Of a stretch of DNA of 64,000 nucleotides, positions 34,101 through 46,100 are shown one piece after another. Under the pieces are notes generated by a model. It did not search any database and was not told the origin of the DNA. It worked only from the letters and a program-made list of their open reading frames with translations. The translations under genes and the position numbers were made by a program. The DNA comes from Salvator merianae (taxonomy: Eukaryota; Chordata; Lepidosauria; Squamata; Teiidae). The stretch spans positions 47,703,428 to 47,767,427 of the forward strand of contig QVOM02000119.1 in the NCBI GenBank assembly GCA_003586115.2, read 5' to 3'. Each line of letters starts with the position of its first letter. Position 1 is the first letter of the stretch.

Positions 34101-37100
34101 AAAGCTGCTTTCCCCAAACACTTGTCTTTGCTCTTTGGACCTGTAGCCATCTTTGCAGTTCATAAGAGCATAAGAGAAGCTCTGTTGGATCAGGTCATGG
34201 CCCATCTAGCTCAGCATCCCATTTCACACAGTGGCCCACCAGTTGCTTCTGGGCATTCTCAAGCAAAAGACAAGGGTGAAGCATCACAGGCTCTCAACGC
34301 CCTGCAAATGGCCTTCAGAGGCATCCTGCTTGTGTCTCCAACCTGGAAGTAGTACTAGGCATTCATTCTAGTAGCCATTGGACATCTATTCTAGTAGCCA
34401 TTGGTACGCCTGCCCTCCATGAATTTTTCTAACCCCTTCTTAAAGCCATCCAGATTAATGGCCATCACCACTCCCTCTGGCAGTAAATTCCATAGACTAT
34501 TGGCCTGTTGTGTGTCAAAATAGTTTCCCTTGTCTATCCTAATTTTCCTGCCTATCAGCTTCATAGAGAGATCTCTGACTCTAGTGTTTTACGATAAATA
34601 TTTTTCCCACTATTTACCTTTTCCACACCATGCATGATTTTATAAAATTCAATCTGGTCCCTTAAACACAAACTAGGCAATTCAAGGCTGAATAGGCTTA
34701 GATGGCGCAGCCTAATCTCTTAAATTAAGTGCTTCAGCCCCCTGATAATTCTGGCTAGTTTTTTCTGCACTTTTTCCAGTTCCACAATATCCATCCTGAG
34801 GTGTGGTAACCAGGATTGTACACAATATTCCAAATGTGACCTCACCATAGATTAATAAAGAGGCACAATGATGCTTGCAGATTTATTTTTGATTCCCTTT
34901 CTTATTATCGCTAGCACTGTATTTGCTTCTTTGTTTCAAGCTCTATTAATCTCTTTTTTTTAAATTGTTGGATAGTCCCACCACATATGTCAATAAGTTC
35001 CAGGCACTTGACATCCAAGCCAGCATTTTTGTGAATATTAATTTGAGATTTTTGAAAGAAGTAGTGGACTGCGATACCATCAGAAAAATAATTTTAAGAA
35101 AGCTTCTCATGTTGTTGATTACTTGTTACATGGATATTTATTAGTCCAAATTTTATTCCAATTATCTTCTGATATTGGATGTCCTAAGTCCATTCCCCAT
35201 AGACCTTCAAGTGATATAGTATCATGAGAAGTCAAATCTGTTAGTAATTTATAGATTACAGAAGCTTGACCTTTTCTTAAGGTGAGTAATCCATCTAGAG
35301 ATTTTTCAAATATAATATTTTGTCTTTGTATTTTTTTAATATTGAAGAAACCCTGCCTTTCAACTTCTGAAAGAGTTTTTCTTGCTTTTAATCACTTCCT
35401 GCACTGCACTTGTAAATCACACTGGTGTTCTCTTAGACTTGGCTATGACCTTTCTTCTCTTAGGTAAGACATTCTACAGACATGTATGGACACACACACT
35501 CTCTAGTCAGTTTATTTGCCCAAACACTGGCCAGGGGTCTCAGAAACATTATTGGCACCATGCCTTTTGGTGCCAGGCTGGCAACTTCTAGTCTAGTGAT
35601 GCCATAATACTGAATACAGAGGGTCACTGGCAGTGAAGACAGTGGAACAAGTTTGGTCCACTCTAGCAGTGGTAGTCCATCAGTTACTCCCATTTTTCCT
35701 TGATGATACTCTACCATGCGCTTAAGGCAGAGTGGCAGCTGGGTGCGTGTGGGTCTATGTGGATACCACACTCAGCCAGGACATCAATTGCACCAGAGGG
35801 AACCTGCATCCTACAGTTACCATGCTGTAGAAAATGCAGCCTAATTAGGTTCTCCTCAGCAAAAATGACTGCAATGATTTTTTTAAAAAAATGCTTAAAA
35901 TGTTTTTATTACACTGCTTGCTAAATTTCTGCATGTACATGGATATATACTGAATGTGTGACCCAATAACCCTGCCTTTTTTTGCTCACTATTTTCCACT
36001 CAAAGTTGAGTTCTGATTCCCAAATAACTTTTGACATGGTATAGAAATCTTAATTGATTTTACATCTGTTTTGTGTTGGGAATGTCTGAATACAACCTCA
36101 TGTGGTACGCTGGTACTTATCCAAAACGAACCGACTAAAAATTGGCGTTTGTTTGCTAATGGCATCAGAGCTGCTTGCTCTCACCATGGAAAGTTACTTT
36201 TAGCCAGTATCTGTTGGCATAGCAAATTGACCCAGAAATCTCAGCATGGCAGAAAACAATCTATGCAGTTGCTTTTGTTATTTATTAACATGCAAAGCTG
36301 ACTATGTGAAATACACAAGATGTTGGCAGTGACAGTTACCAGCTGCAACCCAGATCTGTTACCCCTGATGGATGCTAATTTGCTTATTATCCCATGTAGG
36401 GAACAACTGCAAAGGAAAATCCATTTTATCACTCATAATCTGAAGGATTACAGAATCTAAGTATCAACAACGGAAGGAAATATTGACTGAGCTAGCCTGT
36501 TGACAAGCACGCAAGGAGCCAGACTTATGAAAGAGATGGCACAGATGGTCAAGGACAATTTCAAGCGAATAGCACCTACTTTACCCCTGATTATGTATAC
36601 TATCTTGATCCTATTTTTATCTGTGATTTGATGCCTCCCTCTGCTTTCCGGGTTGAAAATCGGCACAGAACTGGAATTGAAAAATAATCATATTCTCACC
36701 TGCAGCAAAGCAGTACACTCACAGAAGGGCACCAGTAGCACTGTAGAGGGGTGGCCCAGTCTAATAATATAAATCAGTGGGGCCAGAAGTGCAATAAACA
36801 AGTAAGTTCACTTTCCAAACTATCTAAAAGCCAAACTTTGCAGTAGAAAAGCCATGCAATGCAAACAAAGTCACATTTTACCAAGCACCCAAAAGCAAAA
36901 TCATGTTATACAAAACTGTGTTGTACAAGGAATGATGGTATGGTGCATGACATATTGGGGGAAGAGACTTAATATTTATGTTTAAGACACAGAGTGTGAT
37001 CAGACAAGGCTTTTTAAAATTGTCTCTTTAAGAATAAGCGTCTCATCCCCAGAAACAAACAAACAAACAAACAAAAATATATGTCTCAAACTCGCCTCTC

Positions 37101-40100
37101 ACTACAGCCTATATTTGCATGCAAGTAGGCAACCTAACCTGACTACAAAGGTGCTACCCGCTGATTGGCCACTGGGTAGGAAATCACTGCCTCTTTGCTT
37201 TTGCTGTTTTGTGCCTAACCCAGCATAAAGTTTGAGATGCCCTCAGAGTTATGATTTTCCATTTGAAAAAGAGGCAAACATTCAGGGGGTTCAGGATGCA
37301 GTAAGGCTATTTTAGGTATTTTATGTCTGACCCTAGAGCCCCACACTCACTCAGAAGACACCCCTTTAACCAAGTCTGATTGTACCCCTAGATTTAAGAA
37401 TGCAAGTACAATTGGTTTCCAGCTGGTAGAGGTGAACGACAGGAAACTTCACTTTTTAAAAAAAACAACACCTGATTTATATCCATTACATTTTATGTAG
37501 AATAGTTATGAATAAAGGAGGATCTTTTTTTATATTCTGTTTTTTAATTTTTGCGCTTATACTCTGCTTTTTTCCCCAATAGCTCAAGGCAGCAGACCTT
37601 GTCCTCTTGTGCATTTCACCTCCACAACTACTTTGTGAACTTGGTCAAGTTGAGAGGAAATGAATTATCAAAGGGTTGATCAGACTGCAGTCCCATCAGA
37701 CTGCACATCTTTGGATTCTGCACTGCAGTTTTGGAATGTAAAACTGTGCATGAAGATAGATAGCTATTTTACAGACAGATATGCATAAAATGTGCCTTTT
37801 AAGGCCAAAAGCATGGAACATTTTTTAAATGTGTATATGTTTTAAATGCATATGATACTCACACACTTTAACAGGGTACAGCCCCTAACTCTGGTGGGCT
37901 CTCCTTCACTGGAGATCTTCAAGGAAAGGCTGGACAGTTATCTGTCTGGGATGCTTTAGTGAATCCTGCATTGAGCAGGGGGTTGGACTCAATGACCCTG
38001 GAGGTCCCTTCCAACTCTATGATTCTATGATTCTTATTGCCAGTGTTTTTAGATGCTAAATTTATCTTCTGAACATGCCTCTAAGTGGTGACATCGATGT
38101 CTTGTTGCTTTATGGAAAATATTTTCATGTATATTGATGGTTTAACTAAAGTTCCTTCCAGCTTCCCCTATTTCTTTTTTCAAATGTTTATCTTCATTGA
38201 CATGTGTGGCTAGAACTCTTTTAAAAAAACTCAGAAAATGAGGGAGCCAGATTTCTAGGTACATGTAAAATTAATTTTCTGTCTGAGCCACCCTTTGCAC
38301 TCCTTCACTAAATTCAAAGAAAGGAGGTTTTGGTGCATCCCCCCTTCAAGCAGTCCTTCCTGGATTCGAAAGTGTCACATATCTACTGCAGTGTTGCCAG
38401 ACTCATCTTTCTGGACAAGGTGTTTAAGAGGATGGTGATGCAAATGCAGCTACGTTTGCAAGAAGTAGATAATCAAGACCTGTTTCAATCTGGCTTCAGA
38501 CCTGGGCAAAGCACTGAAACTGCTTTAGCTGGCCCTAGCAGATGACTTTGTTGGGAGAAAGGCAGAGAGCCTGCTGGTTCTCACTAAGGCTGCATCCAGA
38601 CACTGCTTACTAATTCCGCTATATTTGGATATTCCAGAATATCCATACTTCTTCCTAGAATATCCAAATATAGCCGAATAAGTAAGCAGTGTTTGGATGC
38701 AGCCTAAGTGCCAAGATCACCATTCCCAGGTTCCAAGTTCAAGAACACAGAGAGTTGCTTAGCAGCATCATGTCAGCACTGACTGATAAAAGATGATGCA
38801 GAATATATCATCAGCAGTGACGTATCTCCTTCAACACTTTCCTGCCAGTCGAGCCTGGGCACTTTGAAACACCCTAGTTAATGTTCTTAATTTTCTCATG
38901 CTGCAATTGGCCCTGAGCTATCACCAGTTCCAATTATTTCACAGCAAGCACGCTCTTATCGCTACAGCAGAGGAAATGCAGCATCAGTACGGTAATGCAA
39001 GCAAAGTTTTAAAGATGACAACACCGTGGCCAAGCTGGCATTATCCCCCCTCCAAGCAAGTCCTCCTTCCACAAGGAAGTGGTGGGCACAGGAAGGGAGG
39101 AAAAGGCAGACAAAGGACCAGGTTTGCCAGGAAAACGAGTGTGGAAAGGAAGGGGCAATTTCTTAGCATTAACATTTTCAGCATAGGCCCAAGAAGCAGG
39201 ATAGCCCAATCTCTGCACCAAGGATTGTAGTTTCCCACAGGAAACCTGAGAATATGTCACGAAATTTCAGAATGCTCATGTTCACCCACCAGGACAGGAG
39301 GAGGTGTAGGTTCAAAACAGACAGGGAGAGGAAGCTGGTTCTTTACACAACAGGCTCCGATGGACTACCAAATGAACTGTCACATATTTAAGCAGCTAAA
39401 GGTGGAAGGCCACAGGGTTTATTTGAGGTATCACTTTAAAAGGACCAATGGATTTGAGATCCTTTTTTTTTTTAAGATTTACCAGACAATATCTGAAAGT
39501 TAGCTAATTGCCCAAACAGCTAATTATATCCATGCTTTTAAGGAGTGGAGATCATCATGATGTATGGTCAGCATTTTGAGATCTTGAATTAGTCCATCCC
39601 GAAACAACATGGCTAAACTGAAGTCCCCAGGTCTGGTACCTCTGCAGCCACCATTTGGAATTCTGAAGCATATTCGACACCATTTGTCTTCCCTGCTTCA
39701 TCAAGCAGAACTGCTGAACCACATGGTCCCAGTGAGCAGGGTCGCTATACTGTAATTTTAATGCGTACAAAAATTGTGCCAAGTCCCAGGTCTCTGGGCC
39801 GCCATGACATAGAACCCATAAAGCCCACTGAGCCATCTGACCTGTTAGAAAATTGATGCTGAACACAATATGGCCTGCTTCATCAGAAAAGTCCTAGTAT
39901 CTCACAGTCATATACATCCTTAATTGCATTAGAACTCTGGCCGAGTTGAGGGAGTTTGTTGTTAGACTGCGGTGATGGCATTCGAGTTGCAGAAGAATGA
40001 TATAGTAGGGTGCTTGTGCTGCAGCTTGCTGCCCACCTGGCTGGCTTGTCGCTGGGGCTGGAGCTGCCAGTATGATTGGTGGCCATTGCAAATTGATGCT

Positions 40101-43100
40101 GAGGTGTAGCTGATGTGGCTGGATGATTCTCTGGCTGCCCACAGGGGTCCCATTTCCCAGCAATGCCAGGCGGGTTGCTTGGATTGGGTGTTGCATGATC
40201 ACAGGGGCCTACATGGCTCTGGCAGGGCTTATCTTGATAGCTGAGCAGAGTCTGTTTGTACTATGGGTTGTACACCATTTGGGGAGAAGGTTGACCTAAC
40301 TCACTGGAAGTGCCCAGTGGTCTTGGACTGACTCAGCTTGCACCACATGAGGCATCCCTATGGGACCCCAAAGGCTTACTGCTGGCTGGTTCTGCAATGC
40401 CGTGGTGGGTAATGAGAATGCTGCTCCAGGACCCTCAATGGGGGCAGTCACTATGTTGTAAAGTATGCCTGGTTGCTTGGTTGATAAAATCCCCTGAGGT
40501 GCTCCAGATGAACCCCAGCAAACAGTGATATATCAGTCACCCCAGGTTTTCATTATAAATATCCCAGTAGGAACTGCTGAGTGACTTGAGTCATTTCAGC
40601 TGCTATGGCACCCCCTTGGCTGCTGGGGACCAGTTTTCCACAATTACTGTGGTATGTTGAACTACAGAGCAGTTTCCTGCTGGGCCTCTTCTCCCGGTGT
40701 ATCCACTCTAGACCAGATGTCCCACCACAGTGTTCAACTGGGAGCTCGACACAACAGCCTGCAGTGCTCCACTGACCACGGTGACAGAGATGTTCAAATC
40801 AGCAGAAGAAGAGCTCAGTGGAGCTCCACCAGCTATAACAACAGGGCCACTCAATCTGGTTGGAAGGGAGCTCAGTGTAGCAATCTGCAAACTTCAAATG
40901 GCCTCAGTGACTGAAGTATTTGGAGAGACTAGTGCTTCAGCTTTGACCACCATGAACAGTTGCTCATGAGCTGGCAATTCTGTGGGCATGTGCATCCCCA
41001 GCAGAATGTGGCCCACCATGATAGTCCATTGGTCAGAATTGAAAATGGCTCCTGGGGTAACCAAGATCATTTTGGAACAATCGGCCAGTACTTAAGAATG
41101 ACCCCTGACAAGGGGACCACATTGGTACTCAAGTCAGGCATAGTGGAGTTCATGCCCCTTGGGTTATTCATGCTAGTTAACTCAGTCTCTATTCCACCAA
41201 CAATGGTGGTCAACAACTGGCTTCTCAGACTGGAATGGGTTTGGGGATCCCACAGGTCAGGAACTGGGGTTTGCATTCCAGTGAAGGTGCCAGGGAGTCA
41301 CAAGTGCGAATTACCCAATGGTTTGGATGCTCTGAGAAGGCTGTAAGTCTGTTTCGCAGCCAGATTCAGGACTCAGGTGATGACTTGTTTTCACAGACTT
41401 CACCAAGGACCCAATGTCAGAATACAACTCCTAGTAGATACCCCTTTTCCTAAGTTCTTCGATCTGACGCAGAGCATAGTCCTGACAGTCAGAGAGCTGT
41501 TAAAGTGCTTTGCTGGGCACCTTGATCCATTCCTCAAGAGCCAAAACCAGCTCTCATCAGGGGCTTCAGCCATACCCCAAGTTGATGGTAATCTTTTATT
41601 CTGTCAAACACCTAATTAATGTCCTTCATTATAGAGTTTCAAAGATGACAATACAGTGGCTAAGATGACACTAAACTCCTGGCAGCTTTTGACACCACTG
41701 AATCTGGTGTCCTGCTAGAACACTTTTTGCAGCTAGAGCTGGAGGCATACACCCCTATTTCTAGGGACAAAACCCAGAAAATATTAATGAAGGTACTTTT
41801 GCTCAGCACCCTGGGAATTTATATGTAGGGTCAATCTTGTCCCCAATGATTTTTAATTTCTATAAAGGCCCAAGGGAAGCTCTCTATTTCATCTATATTA
41901 CAAAAGGAAATTTAGGTCCCAGACAGCTGCATGTAGGCAGCAACGGACTGATTGTAGACCAACAGATTGAAACTGAATCCAGATGTAGATGCTCATGGTT
42001 TGTCATTTTTAAATTTTCTGTATGCTTTGTATATTTTTTGCATTTTCCGCTTGATTTTATAAGGTACTATCTTCTATCGTATTCCATTCCTTTTTATTGC
42101 AAACCACCTTGAGCTTATTGTGAAAAGGCAGTATACAAATAAACCTGAAGATGGTGATGATGCATATCACTGACTCTCAAGTCCAGAAGGCAGGAAAGCA
42201 TTCTATTCTCAGCTGAATTCTACTCTGCTGGAAAAGAGATGCTACATAGCTTGAAGTCCGCCTGGATTCATCACTATCACTTGAGACTTAAGTGGCAAAG
42301 TGGGCTAGAAATTTAGGTATCATCCACCAGCTACAGCCCTTCCTGGACAAGAATAGCTCGGCCACAGTGACTGATGTTCTGTTAACTTCCAGGCATGGCT
42401 ACTTAATGTGCTCGACCCAGGAAGGTTCTGAAGCTGCAACTGGTACAGAATGCAGCATTAAGACTCCCAATGGGTATTACTGGATAGTTTTAAAACATGT
42501 TATGTAGACAATGCAATGCACTTTTCTCACAGAATTTCTTGTTTATTTAATACCAACCTTTCTTCTTGCGCAAAAGAATAAAATAGTGTAAAATAATATA
42601 AAATTATACTGAAGAACAGGTATAAGAAACATCAGGAAGATATGTGGCACTGAGTAAACAGATCCAAACCATGGGCCACACATGATAAATATGAAATTGT
42701 GCAGTCCCAGGTAACAATGCTAGCTGTGGAAAGAAATATATAAAGACGAAAAATATGCAAAGCCCTGTATATAAGTCACTAAAACCTGACCTAAGTACCA
42801 AAGAAGAAAACAAAGAAATAATCAAGTGTCCCAGCATAAAGGTGACTCACTTTCAACAGTACTAAGTAAATTTAAATTGAACACAGTGCTGAAGGATAAT
42901 GACAACTGAAGTTGATGTTTGAACACTGACATGTCTTGTCTGATTTTGGACATGCAAGGGAGTTTTATATTGTTTTATACTATTTAATTCTATCCTGCAA
43001 TAAAAAAAGATTAGGATTAAACAAATAGTCTTAAAAGATCTGCACTGGCTGCCAATCTGCTGCTGAGTTCAAATCAGGATATTAACATAAAGGTTCATAA

Positions 43101-46100
43101 AACTGTAGCTCAGTGCTAGAGCAAATTGTTTGGAAAGCAGAGGGCTGCCAGTTCAATCCCCAGCCTCTTCCCAGAAGCAGGCAGTGGTAAACCACCTCTA
43201 CCATGAAAACTGCACTGAAATGCCCATGGAGATGCTCATGCAGTCAACCAGGAGTTGGCCATGACTCAGTGGTACCCAACAACAACAACAGAACATAAGA
43301 GGACCCTTGCTGGATCAGGCCACAACTCATCTAGTCCAGCATTCTGTTTCACACAGTGGCCCACCAATTGCTTCTGGGCATCTCAAGCAGAAGATGAGGG
43401 GAAAACCTTCACCTGCTCTTGACTCCCTGCATTGATAGACATTGATAGACCTCCATGAATCTGTCCAATTCTTTTGTTAAAGCTATCTAGGCTGATTGCT
43501 CTCACCACCTCTTCCGGTAATAAATTCCATAGACCGATGACCCTCTGGGTGACAAAATACTTCCCCTTATTAGTCCTAACTCTCCCACCCAACAGCTTCA
43601 TAGAGTGCCCCTTGGTCCTAATATTGTGTGATAGAGAAAAGATTTTCTCTCTATCCACCTTATCCATACTGTGTGCGATTTTATATACTTCAATCAGGTC
43701 TCCTCTTAAATGCCATTTTTCAAGGCTGAAGAGGCCAAGCCATTGCAGTCTGATTTCGTAAGGGCGATGTTCCAGCCTCTTGATCATTCTGGTTGAACAT
43801 GAAGTTCTAAATGGCTTAAGTCCAAAAAAATGCCTCTTCCCATATAGACTTGTCTAGACATTAAAATCTGTTATTGTGGTGGCCCTACTGTCTATACTAG
43901 CATCCATAGAGCTTCAGAGGGTGGCAGGATATGGAGCAACTACTTAAGCAGTAGCCTCCAAGGTGTGGCATGCTTTCCCCCCAGAGTTCTTCAATCATCC
44001 CTGTAAGTCTTTTGGCTAAAGAATAATGTGGTTTTAAAACAGTACTTTATTTTTATCCAAAATGTCTCTTCTGTTTGTTTAGCAGTTTTTAATAGGATTT
44101 TAAACTCTTGTTTATAGAGCACATGTGAGAAGAGGTTCAGCTCTTTAAAGGTACAGCTCTATGTTCAATGGAGCATTGTAAAGGCAAAACTATTTGGGAG
44201 CTTAGAAGGAAAATAATACCAGCAAGTGTTTTTTGTGGGCACTAAATGATGCTAAAAATAGGCTCCACCACTCTACCCCATTCAGAGGTACCTGAACCAG
44301 TTTGGAGGCTTAATGCTTACAAGAATGGAGCTATAAAGAGCATATTATCTTAAAATATCTTTAGAATGTTGGATGGAATTGCATGGCTCTCACAAGAGCA
44401 CGATGAAAGAAAGTCAAGAGTATTTTTGCTTTAACTTATCCTCCTCTTACGAACAGCAAAAGTGAAAATCCAGTGGACTTTTGTTGTTAGTTTGGAGCAC
44501 CAGCCTTTGTTGTTTCCAGCTAAATATCACAAGTAAAAGTAAAGGCAATGATCGCTGTTGCTGAGCTAAATCTCTTCTGATGTCTAATGGAAAAGGGAGA
44601 GACAGTTGCATAGACACTCATTCTGCCCTTAAGGAGTTAGCCTTTTTTTTTTAATACTAAATGCTGCAAAACCACTTTATGATTAAAGAAAACAGCTTGA
44701 CCTAAACATGTCATTTCATATTTTGCTTGAGAAAGGCCATGATGCCAGCAAACTGCAAAATGTAATTAAACAGCTTGCAGTCTATGCCATTCTGACTAAG
44801 GATAGGATTGCCAACTGGCCAAGAAAAAAAAAAACAAACAGCTTTGCCTGTTCAAGAGCTTGTCATGGATGCTTTACAGGGAGGTGCTGCTGTGCTCTCC
44901 ACAGAGAAGAGATAAACAATTTAACTTCAAAGTACTAGAGACCTAGGTAACAGGGAGCAGCTGAAAAGTTGGCAACCTAATGCAAGTTGTGTTTGAACTT
45001 ACCACTTCAAAGCAGAGCAACTTTACATCCACCTACTTTTATATTAATTTCTACTTCCATTTCATTCCAGATGGCAATGATTGTTCTTTCTGATAGCAGT
45101 TTAGCAATATAGTCACATTTGTGTCTTAACAGATCTTTAGCATTTAGGTTTGCCAGTCTTCTCCCTCTATAACATCTGTTCCTTAAGGACATGTCCCACA
45201 CTACTTCCTCCTTAACCATTTGCAGATGGAATACCTTTATGCCCTTTCGCCCATTCTAAATAGCTTCAAGCATTTTTACTTCTCCAGAAAGAACTTTAGA
45301 ATATTTGACTACTTGATTATGTTAGGAAGATTCATTTAAACAAAATCCTAGCATGTCCACATACTAGTTCAGAAAATGGAGGTCGTGCAGCAGGAAGATC
45401 TGTGGTAGGAACTCAGAAACAAGATCAAGTAACACCTTTCTTAGCTACCATGAAGTGGCTTCTACATCATTTCTGGCATCAACTCCAGTTGATTCTAGCA
45501 ACTATACCTCATTCGCATAGACAGACTAATTATTTTTTTTCCTACGTGCACCAACAAAATATTTTTAAAAACATTTAAATATTGACTTCTCTTTTTCCTC
45601 ATGAAGTTAAACCAGAGTTAGAAAGATATGAACTGCCTTTTGCTTTTGGGTGGACACAGTATTGTCTCATCATGGTTAGAGCACGAGGATAGCTTCAAAC
45701 TGAAATGAGTTTCACATCTACACAGACATTACTAACAATGCCCTACCACCACTGATATACTCAGTCTACATTAGATAGTGCATAATCCTGATCAGGGAAG
45801 CCTGATTGGAATCACCAGTAGATCTCAACATCAAGGTCTACCACCAGACCAGCCTGGTCTAGTTCAGAACACAGAGCCTTGCAGAAGGCATGCCTTCATC
45901 TTCCGGACCACCAGGGGACCATTTTGGCAGCACACCAAAATGCACAGCCAAAATGGATTCTCCAATGGCTCTGAGGCCAGGAACTGTTGCTCCCGGCCCT
46001 TTGGAGCACTTAAGACTGGTGTGGGGGCTGGTCTGGATCAGCAGGCCTGGCTGTTCCAGACCCACTGATTCAGACCACAGAGTTAAGTACAGAAAGACCC

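Noticed and set aside
37046..37075. (AAAC)n run considered as a CRISPR-like or SINE tail
   Set aside because: A plain short microsatellite with no spacers and no upstream SINE body recognised.
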